The position numbers and the translations under genes were made by a program. DNA of 64,000 bases from Dallia pectoralis (Eukaryota; Chordata; Actinopteri; Esociformes; Umbridae): the NCBI GenBank assembly GCA_029465975.1, contig CM055728.1:16940705-17004704 (forward strand). The letters are read 5' to 3'. Shown here piece after piece: positions 1 through 12,690 of the stretch (position 1 is its first letter; every line of letters begins with the position of its first letter). Below the pieces are notes generated by a model. It made no database searches. It had not been told where the DNA came from and saw only the letters and a program-made list of their open reading frames with translations.

Positions 1-49
1 TTGCAATAAGATAGTGAATGGAAAGATTAAAAGCTAATACATTAAAAAG

Positions 50-55
50 TTTATT
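50..55 (-). terminator. snx21: candidate poly(A) signal of snx21
   Basis: On the minus strand this reads AATAAA, about 325 bases past the snx21 stop codon. That distance suits an ordinary 3' UTR covering roughly 56-379. No other minus-strand signal was noted closer to the stop, but this is a single hexamer and the true cleavage site could lie outside the window. Confidence 0.4.
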
Positions 56-379
56 AACATTTGCCATTCAACTGTTTTTGAAAAAACACATATTTCCTAA
101 AGAAAATACTTGGAATCCTTTAAAGCAGTGGTTTCATTTAAAGAATGTGGTCAATCAAATTACCTTTAGTGTTTTGAATGTGCAAGGTAAGACCATCCAA
201 ACTAATACTTCTTTAAAATGTGATTATTTTCCTGATACGGATTGATGAGAAAATCATTTACAATCTAAAAACTCCTTTAATGCTATGACAAATGGATGTC
301 AAGAGCCATAAATCCCTTGTTACTTAGCTACATGAAGTGCTACAACTCCTAACTACCAAGTGGTACCGTGATCTTTGGG

Positions 380-2441
380 TTAAGTGGTGTCATCTCCTTT
401 CCCTTTGCCCTTAGTGTCTCTCTCGCTCTCCACCAAGTTCTCTTTCATTAGATACTCCTTCAGACTGGGCTGGTTCCCTACATCAACCCCAGAGTTCTGG
501 ATTTCCTGCAGCAGCACCTCCCACCGGCGCTTATCTTTGGAGATCTTCCATGAAAGTCTGACATTGGCCTGGAGGAGTGGGATGAGCAGTGGGTGGAAGT
601 GGCGCTGTTGCAAAGCCTCTGGTGACGGGGCTAGGTCCCGTAAAGCCCGGTCACAGTGCTCCTGGGCCTCGCCCAGCTGCTCCAGCTCCTGGAAGCTGGT
701 CACTAGGGCCAGCAGGGTAAAGAGCCAGTGGGTGCGCTGCTGGAAATGGGGCTGCTGCTTTCCTTGCCGCTCACAGCCTAGTTTCTCCTGGAGCCTCAGG
801 CTGTTAAGCAGTGGGCCCAGGGCCTCCTGGTAATGGCCCACACGCATCAGCATCTGGCCATCCTGCAGGTCACCCAGGTAGAAGAACTCCAGGAAGGTGG
901 GGGAACACCGCAGCTCAGTCAGGGAGTGCATGTGGGTCAGGTACTGCTCAAACGCCCGGCTACGCTTGGCAATCGTCTCGGCCACGAAGTTCTTGCGCAG
1001 CTTCTTGCGGGGGAAATGGACGCGCTCCATGTCATCAACGTGGCGCCGGCGAAGGCGGTGGTGCAGACGCTCGAAATCACTGTATCGCCGGGTGATAACG
1101 GCGGGTCTTTTGTCGAACAACCCGGACTGGATCACATGGATTGTGTAGAGCTGGGAAGTACAGGGGCATGGTGAGCAAGATGACACACACAGGATTAGCC
1201 AAGCACTAGACATGCACCGGTGCAGCTGGAACCTTACCACATACTTAGACGAGCTCGCTTGCACCACACTGGCATCGGTCACCTCAAACATCAGCTTCTC
1301 AGGCAAACTGAGGCTTCGCATGCTTTTCCAGTTCTCCTGTAGCTGGCGGGTGAGCAGGGACGAACCTCCCGAAGATTGGACAACTGGACTTGTTTCTTGT
1401 TAACAAAGAGAAAAAAAACACATCAGCTCAGCCTTTCGCCAGGCCACACGTCTAAAAGTAAGAAAGCACACGTTTTCGAAGACGTGGGAAAGCTGAAGTG
1501 AAACTTGTGGGCTTGTCTCGTCAGGAAAGCAGAACACAGCAGGATGAACACGGTTGTTATTCTGGTCCGATGGTTTGAGTTGATTAAACCAAAAGTACTA
1601 CAAGAATGTCCATTTACACACACACGCACGCACACACGCACGCACGCACACACGCGTGGTAGATATGCACATCTATGTCTATTCCAAACAACTACAACTG
1701 GTGCTTTCCCAAACACATTTGAGAGATAAGCGCTTGATTTCAAACTGAACAATGTACAGCCTTCATAAAAGGCTTCCTCTGTACTTGAGATGTGTAAAAT
1801 AAAAACATTGGCAAGACATCACACAATGAAATAAGACACATTAAATCATGTGGTAACCAAAAATAATTGTTAAACAAATCAAATTCAAAGTAGCCACACT
1901 TTGCCTTGATGGTAGTTTTGCACTCAACTGGCCTGTTGTATTTATCAGGTAGTCACCTGGAATACATAATAGGTGTGCCTTGGTAAAAAAAAATATTTAT
2001 TTCCATCTTCATGCATTAGCTATACAGAGAGTGACAAGGTAGGGTGGATATTCAGAAGACCCTCAATATGTCTGTACTCTTCAGGTTAGGAAGCCTCATT
2101 GTGAAGGCTACATGTTTTTGGTTCGTATTGCTAGAAAATAAAGTGAATTACAGCAAAATGTCTCAAATACCTGTGCTGCTAAATCCATCCTCTACAGACT
2201 CTCCAAGGAAGTCCGAATCACTGTCCTGTCCAGAGGCTTCCTCTGGGTCTTCGGACTGGAGGACGTTCTCCCCATCGAAGCAGAGGGTTCCTCCAAGCCG
2301 CTCTGAGAGACACTCTGTATCATCCTCTAACTCAGCACTCTCTGGGAAACTGTCCTCCGGCACATCAACCGGCTCCTTGAAGACTGCTTCGCCCTCTTTG
2401 AACAGTGTCCGACGCAGCTTGTCCAGGAGCTTAGAAGCCAT
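380..2441 (-). CDS. snx21: sorting nexin 21 (PX and PXB domains)
   Basis: Three coding exons join in frame on the minus strand: 2441-2171, 1395-1238 and 1150-380 (TAA at 382-380), giving 399 aa. Donors read GTATTT and GTAAGG and both acceptors end in AG. The acidic N-terminal region (MASKLLDKLRR, then FPESAELEDD) matches the vertebrate SNX21 N terminus. A conserved linker (LLTRQLQENWKS) leads into the PX domain at about residues 125-240, which contains the phosphoinositide-binding RRYSDF motif at 164-169 and FPRKKLRKNF. The C-terminal third is the TPR-like PXB domain typical of SNX20/SNX21. Family members bind phosphoinositides on early endosomes and act as scaffolds in cargo trafficking. Length is close to human SNX21. 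The start ATG is chosen because it begins the conserved MAS.LL..LR sequence. An AG acceptor (TTCTAG) lies just upstream of it, so a non-coding first exon is likely. No breaks were seen. Confidence 0.93.
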
Positions 2442-3095
2442 CCCAGCAGACCACTAGAACATGACTTACAACATTTTCATTGATGTTACAACAGGTTCTA
2501 GAGCACAACATCCCCGTGACAACGTGACACAACCACCTGACCAAAAATAAACAAAAACAAACATCAAAATGCCGACAATAATAAACTTACGTTTAAGTAT
2601 TCCAATTCAAATAAAATGTTACAATTTAGAATATCGTTGGGGTTTAACTTATTTTAATTAGAAGTTGGACATTCCAACCTAGACTCCTGTAGGAAACATG
2701 CGCCATCAGTATCAGAGTGGATTAACACGTCTGTAATTACCAAAAGCCAGGAACAACTGCATTATTTATAATGTAGCAACTGGTCAAATAAACCAACACC
2801 ACTCTAATTGGTTTGGATGGAAACATAGGTTATTAATAATAGATATGTTTAAACACATCAACTTTATGCTATAGGCCGAGATGTTAATTAAGGTTAGGGA
2901 TTTTATAACTAGACATTATTTGAAAGTTATTTGAAAAACACCTTTGCTGAATGTTTCTGAAGAAGCTATTACATTAGGTTGGATGGCAATATGGAGCATA
3001 GAACAAACCCGCTTAGGTATTAGCAGCATACAATCTATCTAGGCTAGATGCGAATGCAAAACAGGCTACCGAAACTAATCCTGGTAGCTGAGCTA

Positions 3096-3489
3096 GCACT
3101 ACTACTAGCACTACTACTAGCACTACTACTTTAGCACTACTACTAGCACTACTACTAGCACTACTACTTTAGCACTACTACTAGCACTACTACTAGCACT
3201 ACTACTTTAGCACTACTACTAGCACTACTACTAGCACTACTACTAGCACTACTACTTTAGCACTACTACTAGCACTACTACTAGCACTACTACTAGCACT
3301 ACTACTAGCACTACTACTAGCACTACTACTAGCACTACTACTTTAGCACTACTACTTTAGCACTACTACTAGCACTACTACTTTAGCACTACTACTTTAG
3401 CACTACTACTTTAGCACTACTACTTTAGCACTACTACTTTAGCACTACTACTTTAGCACTACTACTTTAGCACTACTACTAGCACTACT
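3096..3489. repeat. minisatellite of GCACTACTACT units with TAG/TTTAG variants
   Basis: Short units of GCACTACTACTA (12 bp) alternate with a longer form ending TTTA (15 bp) for about 390 bases. The longer form dominates the right half, which suggests local spreading of one variant. The array lies between the snx21 start codon and the likely snx21 promoter, so it is probably inside the first, non-coding snx21 intron. Confidence 0.9.
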
Positions 3490-3585
3490 CGCAACAAGTA
3501 GAAATTAGCTAATATAGCTTGTGTGTCAAATAAGCATATTAGCTAAGTTTCATATCAGAAACATAACGCCGCAAACTCTACTCAC

Positions 3586-3860
3586 TGTTATAAATGATCC
3601 GGAAAATGCACTTGTATTTCCAACATCGTGCCACTTCTAAATCTATCCCAATTTATTCAAGTTAGTCCGTCAGGAGAATATCCCACTACAGACTGCACTG
3701 ACAACGGATCCCTCAGTCTGTCTGACTCTGCAGTCCTTATATTAGGGTTGGGTCTCAGTCCTTAAATTAGGATTGGGGTTGGGTCTCAGGAACGAATAGC
3801 GAGCTCATGAGAAGCGCAAGGAAGCGCATGCACTGTGAGCATCCATTGGCCATCATCCCT
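3586..3860 (-). promoter_or_regulatory. snx21: probable snx21 5' exon and promoter region
   Basis: On the minus strand a plausible donor (GTGAGT, 3585-3580) ends a candidate non-coding exon that would splice to the TTCTAG acceptor ahead of the snx21 ATG. Upstream of it are an NRF1-like GCGCATGC (about 3825-3832) and an inverted CCAAT box (ATTGG near 3845), as in many housekeeping promoters. A 30-bp imperfect duplication (GGTTGGGTCTCAG units) sits at about 3735-3790. All of this is inferred from motifs; no transcript evidence is available. Confidence 0.35.
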
Positions 3861-5773
3861 GGTCAAAATGTATTTCGAAATATCGGAAGTATTGTATCAA
3901 CCGATGAGAAGTTGGTTACATGTTAGATACTGGATACTCAACTGCTCTTAGAAACCCGAGAGCTGGTCTTTTTCCCTGATTTAGCCACACTTTAATGATC
4001 GGCGTATTCAGTGGTCTGTTTATGGGTAGGGACCGTCAATAAAATGCATGCCTCAAAGTTGTTAATTCAATAGGATAAAAAATCAAAACCTTGATTGCAC
4101 AACTCAAAGGCTGTGCACAATGTAGGTGTGCTGTTCACACAATCAAAAACCTGTCTGGTGTTTCTAATCACATTAAATTGATTACACTGAGCACACATGT
4201 AGTTTATTGACGGTCTCTAACCGCAGGCAATTGCGGTCTAACAAAACCTAGGATTTGATAACGTTATTTTCCCAGTTTTTGGATGTTTCACCGCGATATA
4301 TAGCACTTAGTGTTCCATGTAAACCGCGCTGCCTGATTATATTACAATTATACCTTGAATATGGATACCATTTAACTCCCGACTAGTAGGCCTAGATCCC
4401 AGTTTTACACCGGGAGTGGGCGGGATATACCTGCCAGGAAGAACAGTTAAATGTGTTGTGAAAACTGGGGTGCATTCAGTTGGCTTAAACATTTACTACT
4501 ATGCAAAAGGAAACGTTTAAATTTAAACGTTACAGTTTCTACGGAATATGTTTGCTCTGAGATAAATAAGGTCTGACAGCCCCAATTAATTTACAATCTG
4601 CCCACTGAAAATAAAGCAACGGGATTTTAATTGAGTGATAACATAATAATACATTGTTATTTTGTCAGGGTTACGTAGGTAGGCTCATCAAATGTAGATC
4701 ACAACTCCCGTTTTTAAACTAGTCGTCCACTGAACTTCAGCACCGTTTCCCTTTAATTTAACGCACAGGTTAACTGAATGCTGGCCTGATACCTGGTTTC
4801 TGTGAGTGGCGGCCATTGGAAAGTTGTTTGAGGTGTGTAAACTTACGAAATAGTTTCAGGAAGAACACCTAATTCCTTCAAAACCAGGTAGGCTTATTAT
4901 ATAGTTTTGATGATTGTTTTGTAGGATAAGTATGCTTCGTTCCTTTGTGTGTGCGCAAAACACTCATGGAGGTGATTGCTTAATTATTTTCAATCTACAT
5001 TTAACTGCCGCGCTCAATTAGTTTCATTATTACGAGGGCTCGTCAATATCCCTCAAGTCCAGTTGTTTAAAGAGATACTCATGATTCTTTAGTAATTCTG
5101 ATTTTATAATCCTTTCTCTTTAATGTATTTTTTTTTAACACGGTGATTATGCAACTAGTTTGTTGTTCATTTCCACTGTGCAGGTGCACGCGTTTCTAAT
5201 CCGGGACTGAAACTGGTGCGCTTTCGCCAACTCCACTAACAAGTACAAATGAAGCAAGGCTTACATGTTGGCTGGGGGAAGCTCAATAGTAAAATATTAC
5301 CAGTGGTAACACATTCAGATGGTTAATACAGTTGCAAATGAATAACTTGACCTTCAAGGGAACATCAATGTTTTATCCACTGCAAAAACATCAGATTTCT
5401 ATCCAAATACTTTTGGAAAATGGATCTATCAAGTATCTTGTTACGAACTACATAGTGGTGTAGTTAAGGCCAATGTCATATACAATAGGCCTTCAGGACC
5501 CATTGGGAGCCTTGATGGAACAGGCTGTGCAGTAAACAGTATTGGGAAACAAATTAATTACATGAGCTCATTGCGAGACTTCATTCAGGTATTAGGTGTG
5601 CTATGTAAATACACCTGCGTGCTTACAGTATTCTGAAATGTTATTATGTCATTTAAATACGTGTAGCAGACATAATAGCCGTCGCTACCGATAAGTTATA
5701 ACAAAGTCAAACCCTAATGATTATGTGTGATGTAATGTCATCTCTCTGTCATTGTATTCACAGGAAGTGAGTC
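3861..5773. other. intergenic and 5' region of the DNase gene
   Basis: This is AT-rich unique sequence between the divergent snx21 and DNase genes. An acceptor-like CAG (ATTCACAG, 5755-5762) lies 11 bases before the DNase start codon, so the first non-coding exon and promoter probably lie in this stretch, perhaps near 4700-4900. I could not place the first exon and saw no other feature. Confidence 0.4.
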
Positions 5774-8700
5774 ATGACTGGCCTTTGTCCTCTACTCTTC
5801 CTGCTCTTTTGTATTTCTGGAGCATGTTCAGCTTTCAAGATCTGTGCGTTCCATGTCAAAAACCTCGACATTGATAAATCAGCCAACTACGCGGTGATGC
5901 ATACTCTGACCAGGGTGAGACTGTTTAGAAAGACCGCTATTGTGTTTAGCAACACTTTATGATGGAAAGGAACAACAACATCTTAACCATATCAACAGTA
6001 GCAAAAACACTTAGCTTTTTTAGATGACCAGCGAGTAAAAAAATTCAGGTGGGCTGTGTACAGCTTGAATGGTTTCGTAAAGAATAATGCCAAAGTTGGT
6101 AAATCTTTATTCTCATAGCTTTAAATACTGCAAACGGACATTCACCAAGTATTATCTAATGTTGGGAAGAGACTTCCAATCCCTATATTTTGGCCGGACC
6201 GTATTAGACAATTTTAATACTTAAATTAAGGTGAAATATTTTTGAATCCTCAAATGACGGGCATCCCTTTCATGTGGCAGCTTTAACTAATATGTGGGCA
6301 TTTCAACGATTGTTACATATTTTTGTTCTGACCCAGTTGACTGTTCACAGGTTGTGTCTCGCTGTGACATCTGTCTCCTTCAGGACGTGAAAGACAAACG
6401 GGGGAAAATTACTTCAGCACTAGTAGGACGCCTCAACAGGTACCGTTCCAGGTAAAAATAAAACACACATGTGACTTATCGTCACTAGGCAAGCAAAGGT
6501 CAGATCTCAACGATGGCCGTATTGCTGTTGCTTTCACAATTGTTCTATAGGTTGTTGTCATGCAAATATGTAGAATGCTGTACCATTTTCAGTTTGACGC
6601 AAAGAGCAGCAGGTTTTGCTCATGGACTTTCCTGTACACTGCTCCATTTGTGTTTTTTCGATTCGGACAAGAGTACCCAGTACCTTCAAATGAAAATCAT
6701 CTCCATAACAAGATGCAGCCAACACCATGCTTAACAGTAGAGATGGTATTCTTTGGATTATGTTCTGTGCTGTGTTAAAATGTAGTTAATTCAGACGTTT
6801 TGCTCCATCTTATGGCCGTCTTGGCTGAGTTCTCCCTCTGTCCAGTGTCTGTTCTTTGCCTGTCTTAAAAAAAAATATATATACATGTATATTGTTAATT
6901 CTGATATATGAGGCCAGTTGAGACTCTTTACTGGTACTATTTAATGTAGCTGCCAGATGAAATTGGTCATTTTCTTTAAAAAATCAAGGATATTTTTCTG
7001 TGACCCCAAATATATTTTATTTTACATGGTGTTGTGTTTTCCTGGCCTCTTGCAAATACATGCATTTGAGCATAATGAGTTGGTTATCTGATAACTTATC
7101 TGGTCAAATAATGTATTACAGAGATTTGTTATGCTAATCTTTGTTTCTAAGACCCCTTGTTTATGTTCTTAGTTATGATGACAGCTATTACTATAAATCT
7201 GTAGCCAGTGGACTTTTGGGTTCAACACCTAATGACACGGAGCAGTATGTCTATTTTTACAGGTAAGTGATATTTAATATACATACATTTACATGTTTAT
7301 TTTAAAAATCCAATTCTAACCTTCACATCATTGTTGGTGTTCTTTAGATTGAGTTTAGTAATCTTTGTGTCCCCAGTTACCTGTTGTTTGACTACTAGTG
7401 AATTTTTTTCTTTTCTACCGCATTAACATAAGCAAATGCAACAGAGTCATGGGAACTTTTTAAACTCAATAGTAGACAGCCACATGCAAGATTTGAATTG
7501 TGGTCAATTGGTTGTCGGCAACGTCTGCACTTACTATATAGATTTGTCAAAAAATATTGTGACAGGCAGCACTCATGTATTACTTGTAAAATTAGAACTA
7601 ACGTGAAAATGAGTTAAAAACATTATTGTGGCATTTACGGGCTTCCCGACTGCCTACCTCCAATTCCAATGTCCGCCCAGAACCCTTATAGACTTTATTG
7701 GCGTCACATGTTGAGTGATTGAGGCAAGAGGCTTCAAGGGCACAACATGCTGTAAATAGGGAATGGGACTGCACTTTATCACGTGCCCTTGACGACACTG
7801 AAACATGTTGCATGCTTTTTTGTGTTTGGGACTTTTTATTTTACGTTTATTACCCTCCTCGTTATGCCAACAAAAGTTACAACTACACGCATTTCTGGCC
7901 ATATTAACCATCAGTGAACTTTGTGGTTATATTTATATATGTAAAAAACAAACATGTCGAAGTCAGGGTTGGTTGCTCTGTTCATGCTTGTAACGTTCTT
8001 CTTCTTTCATCACACATTTTCAAAATCTTTTGGAATTTCGCTTAAGTCACCATCAGTTTTTATTTTTAGGGAATGTGTGCTAAATTGTACACAAACAATA
8101 GGATAATGTAAGAGTGATCTCAAATATTTTTTTTCGTGTGTCTGTGTGCTGCAACACCTGGGGTCCATTTCAAGAAGGAGGTTTAACAAACTCTAAATCT
8201 AACCCTGACCTCGGAGTTGATTTACCCTAAGATGGAAAACTCTTTTCGGTTTCAGATCAGCTGAATTGAGTTGGTTCAATCAACTAAGAGTAGGTTCACT
8301 CAGTTACGTGCGTGCACCGCCGCTATAAAAAGGCAACATGAATGGAGCCGCAATTCTACGATTCACCATGGCAACCAGCATTACTACCGCATACGTCACC
8401 CCAATAGAGCTTGAAATACTGATGCAGGCTTACAGTGACTATGAACACATATTTAGAAAACAATTGCTGCTCGGGTCAACGCGTAAGTTCCAATATAGTG
8501 TTTTCATTAGATTTTGAATTCACACAATCATTTTAATTTATACTTTTTATTAATTCCCAGTTGGGAAATTATTTTTTTGACACTGTTAGAAGAAACTACA
8601 CACATGCCTGAAATGCACACCCATGCTCATATTTTATCACAAGTGTTATTACTGGTAAAAACTGGTGGAATGGTATTGATGCTATAATCTATTTCATTTA

Positions 8701-11326
8701 GGTGCAATCCTTGTGTGCCATCAATGCAGCCAAACGCATTAGGAAATCCTAAAATAAATTCAAATAATTTATACAAGTCTGATCTTGCAGCACCATGTCA
8801 TTAACCAAATTATAATGAATAACTATTCATTGTAAAGGGTTTTGCATTATTCACCTGCAATGCTGTGGACCTCTTCTTTAATGTCTCTCACTGATTTGTG
8901 TCCAGGGAACACGACAAACACGTTTAATATAACGGTTCTGAATACAGTGGCTGTACTAATACTGCCCTAAAACTGACGTTTGCCAAAATGTAATGCGACA
9001 CAAATAATCTGCTCGGATGTATTGTAAGAGCATGTCCACAATGGGTTACATTAGTGATATGAGGATGGATAAGGTTATGTACATATCTGATAGACTGTAA
9101 AGAAAAACTATACCGCTCAGATAGGAAGTTATCTGTAAATTAAAATACATCTAGTCGGGTTTCCTCAATATCATTTCCGATGTATCTTTAACTCCCTGTG
9201 AAGTAATACAGCGTCTTCATCTGCAAGATCGTGTAACAAAAGGACATGTCATGTTCGAGAAAAAACTTTTAATCTATAACATCACCTATGTAAGTTAATA
9301 AAACAATCCTATTTTATTCATGCAGATGACAACACTGCGCTAAAATGCGCCTGATACAGACTGAATTAATTAAAAATGAAATGAAAGAGCCCTGTGTCAG
9401 AGGGAGGAGACTGAGAGAAACTCCAGGTTAATTGAAGAAAAACTGCTCTCGACCAGGTTAGGTTCACAGACTCAGTTACCATAGTAACTGACTCTGAGGT
9501 TAAGTTACCTCCCTTTCTGAAACAGAAAACTCAGTGTTTCCCTCATCTCAGGGTAAACAAAGTCAGAGTTTTCACTAAACCTCCTTTCTGAAACGGGCCC
9601 CAGGGCTCAACTCCTGCTCCCATAAAATGTATAAACCCACCATAGATGTTTATGACAACGTGCATATGTCATGTACCAGAATCCATTGGGGTCCGGTTCA
9701 CCAATTTTATACATTTGTTGTAATAAAGATATGTTTACAATTTAGTAAGGAAAAAAGCAATAATACATGATTACCGCACTCAGCTAATTTGATCCTGGTC
9801 ATCCTGAATGAGTTGTGTATATGGAGACACGGTGCAATAATTACTTCAAGCAATTAGTGAACTTAAACAAATTGATGGATATATGTTGTATTCCCCGTTT
9901 TAATAAAAATAGGAGTTATTTTCTTCCAGCGCGTAAGGATTCTGGTCTAGACTTCCTGGTAGAGCAGTCGACCGGCATCTGATCTGCTTTTAACTGTTCC
10001 AAGTTCACTGGTGAAACACAAATTGGATAACACCAATAAAGAAAGAAAAAAGTGTCATCTAATTAGGCTCATCTAGGTAAATAGTCCTACCCATATAATT
10101 GTCTATAATGGTCTGTAGGTGAATGCTAACCAGTAGCCACATGTCATGGCGGGAGTTAAAAAGGACAGCATGTCCTAAGTTACTAAAAAACTAAAAAATG
10201 CATTTAGTTCCATCTATTACATGCCATTTACCTACCAATATAGATTTTGTTGTAGACATGCTAACTTCTCCTTTAACACCAAATGAATGACGATATAACG
10301 AACTAATTTCCACAGGAATGAGACTGTGCAGTTGATTGATCAATACCAATATGCTGACAAAAAGAATGATTTCGAAAGAGACCCATTTGTTGTAAGATTC
10401 CAAGCCAAGGATACAGGTTAGTTCCCTGAATTCATGACATTTACATGGAATGACTGCTGTTTTCATATCGGTAACTCAAACGATGGTCTTCTGAACAGTG
10501 GTAGAAGACTTTGCTCTGATTCCATTGCACACTGAGGCTATTGAGGCCACCAATGAGATTGACAAGCTCTATGACGTCTTTCAGGAAGTCAAATTGAAGT
10601 GGAAAACTACGGTAAGCCATGACAGACCCAGGCTGTTTTATTTTAAAACGTATAGTGCATTGTGCCCGATGATGCTTTTCTTACCAATGCAATGGCACTC
10701 TGTTACATAGCAAGTAATGTTCCTTGGAACACTCAATGCTGCTTGTGGGCACATGACACGTAAGGACAAGGCCAACATTCGACTATTCTCGATCCCTGGA
10801 TTTTACTGGTTGATCGGTGACAAGGTGGATACAACTGTTGCAGCCAACTCCAACTGTGCCTATGACAGGTTTGTAGAAATTGGAAAATTCTAGTTGATCT
10901 GACTGATGTCATTTTGACAGTCTGGTGTCACCACTATATTAACATTCCAGCTCTATTTACTTGAAAATTGTTTTGTTTTTTTATAGAATAGTGATACACG
11001 GACAATCCTTCCTGAAGGCCATAGTGCCATATTCAGCTGGGGTCTTTAACATTGCCAAGGAGTATAAACTCTCAGTTCGCAAGGTAACACACGTTTTTTT
11101 AAGACATGCTTAAAAGGTTGACTTCTATTTTTTTTTTTATGTCTTCAATACAAAAACATTTTTGTAATTTCAGGCTCTGGATGTGAGCGACCACTTCCCG
11201 GTGGAGGTGGAGCTAAAGACTAGATCATCTGGTCAGATTCAAGCTCAGGTTCAACCTGTCCTGCTCATCGCCATCTTTGTTGCAACCTATGTCTTGCACA
11301 TCTTACCTCTGACCAATGTGGTGTGA
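5774..11326 (+). CDS. dnase1l1: DNase I family protein, DNASE1L1-like, with altered active site
   Basis: Eight coding exons join in frame: 5774-5914, 6351-6451, 7173-7262, 10316-10416, 10499-10611, 10711-10868, 10987-11083 and 11174-11326 (TGA), giving 317 aa. All introns are GT-AG. Residues 1-20 form a signal peptide ending CSA. The mature part aligns along the whole DNase I fold. The catalytic histidines are kept (H155 in IPLHTE, H274 in SDHFPVEV), as are E104, D234 in AYDR, N191, and the C194/C231 disulfide pair. Three metal-site positions differ from DNase I: N7 is His27 (AFHV), E39 is Asp59 (LQDV), and D168 is Thr189 (LGTLNA instead of GDFNA). A hydrophobic C-terminal tail (about 292-317) after RSSGQ suggests a GPI signal or membrane anchor, as in DNASE1L1. 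Similarity in KICAF, YVYFYR and the tail favours dnase1l1, but a fish-specific paralogue (dnase1l1l or dnase1l4 group) is possible. The frame is intact, so this is not an obvious pseudogene. Confidence 0.88.
8158..9603 (+). mobile_element. degraded PIF/Harbinger-type DNA transposon
   Basis: The element lies in intron 3 of the DNase gene. Its left end (CTGGGGTCCATTTCAAGAAG) and right end (inverted CTGGGGCCCGTTTCAGAAAG) form terminal inverted repeats that continue, with divergence, for over 100 bases (GGAGGTTTA, then GTTTACCCTGAGAT-like, then GTTTCAGA). Inside is the start of a Myb-like protein typical of Harbinger elements, and no transposase. I could not define a clear target duplication. It is a shortened, inactive copy. 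Confidence 0.7.
8368..8517 (+). pseudogene. Myb/SANT-like Harbinger accessory protein, 5' fragment
   Basis: From the ATG (CACCATGG context) the frame reads MATSITTAYVTPIELEILMQ, then AYSDYEHIFRKQ, resembling the N terminus of the Myb-like DNA-binding protein carried by Harbinger transposons. A TATAAAA box lies about 45 bases upstream. After GSTR the sequence shows a donor (GCGTAAGT), and read-through stops at 8515-8517. The rest of the gene is missing. Confidence 0.6.
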
Positions 11327-12502
11327 GGCGGAGGCCTTACCCAGGTGTTTGGACCATATGAATTTCATTAATTCTAATATATTTGGTTTAGACCAATCAA
11401 ATTCCGATGAGCAATGGGTACTACTGTGCATTACATTTTTTAAACGTTTCCTTAGGGACTTCCAGGCAATAAACAGAGCTATTGAATATTTAATTTAATG
11501 AAATTACAAAAAAAATGTGTTATGCCAAATCCTGTTGTGCCATAGCTGTTTTGGCAGCACCCCTCTCTGGGCTGTATAATGCAACCAGGTGGCTAGTGGA
11601 GCTAATCTGTATTTGGTCAACAGTTCTGGTGGAATGTGTATTGTTTGCATGTCCAATTTCTAACACTACCTCCGCTGTGGCACTTCTAAACACTCTGCTG
11701 TGGCACTTCTAAACACTCTGCTGTAATAACCTGTGCACTGCTGGCAATTTTTTTTACGTTCATTCCATCAGAACCATCAACCTTTAGGACATTAATCGAG
11801 TCGTGTTCCCCTCCTATAGCCTAAGACAGAACATACTGTTACAAAAAAACTGTATGCCTGATGACAAGCTTCCGTGCTTGTGCAATTAAGGAGAAGATTG
11901 TTACAACCGTGTGTGTGTGTAAAATGTGTGTACTGTGCTATGAATGGCGTGTAAGGTCAAAATAATAATGTACAGGCTAGATTCTGTGACTAGCGGCAAT
12001 GCATTTACAAGTTTCTTAGAGAGAACATACTTTCATAATTGCACAATGTATTTTCGCATAACATTTGCTAAGCTGAAATGTTATTTCCTCTACCACTCAG
12101 TTTCTGACGCTGGGACCCGTGGGTGCTTTACACATATTTTGTAACCCTGAACTATTCAGAGTTATCTTATTCTGGTCTTTATTTGATGGCGTGTTTAATC
12201 TCAGGTTTCCTCTTCCCCATCATATCTATGGCCTAGCTCTCTTCTTGGGTTGTTGATTTTATTACTCGACTATTACTTCAGGAATGTTGTGCTTCCTTTT
12301 TGGAATATAGGGCTAAAGCTTTGTAAAGCTACTATTTGTGTAGAAATGTCTTTTAATGGAAAATTCTGTTGTATTGGCTCCTAAGAGTGCACATAGGTCA
12401 AATGCATTTAGATTTTTTTAAATACTTTTGTGACTGTGGTTGCAACATCGCTGTCATTAGTTACATCTGCGAATGTTTAATGCCTTTACTATATACTACT
12501 TG
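11327..12502 (+). other. dnase1l1: 3' UTR and downstream region of the DNase gene
   Basis: No second gene is visible. An early AATAAA occurs near 11469 and a stronger one at 12503, so the 3' UTR could be about 150 or 1,180 bases long. A short direct duplication (TGTGGCACTTCTAAACACTCTGC) occurs near 11680-11720. Confidence 0.45.
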
Positions 12503-12508
12503 AATAAA
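12503..12508 (+). terminator. dnase1l1: poly(A) signal AATAAA, DNase gene
   Basis: The hexamer AATAAA in TGAATAAAAC is followed by T-rich and GT-rich sequence (TATTTTTCACCTGTCTGTTGTGG), as expected for a cleavage site. It lies 360 bases before the hm13 start codon, so the two genes are closely packed head to tail. Confidence 0.5.
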
Positions 12509-12690
12509 ACAATTAAAGATGTTGATACTTGATATATTTTTCACCTGTCTGTTGTGGGATTTGATCCCTCGAGTGCTTTTTCACAGCTTTACTAATTGGC
12601 AAGAAAAAAAACAAATATTGCACATCTCCCATTTGGCTGAGGGATTCAGTTTTACTTCAAGGGGTATCTTCTCCAAAAACAAAACACCTT

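Noticed and set aside
384..1174. Plus-strand frames of 83-149 codons opposite snx21
   Set aside because: They are antisense shadows of the well-supported snx21 exons 2 and 3.
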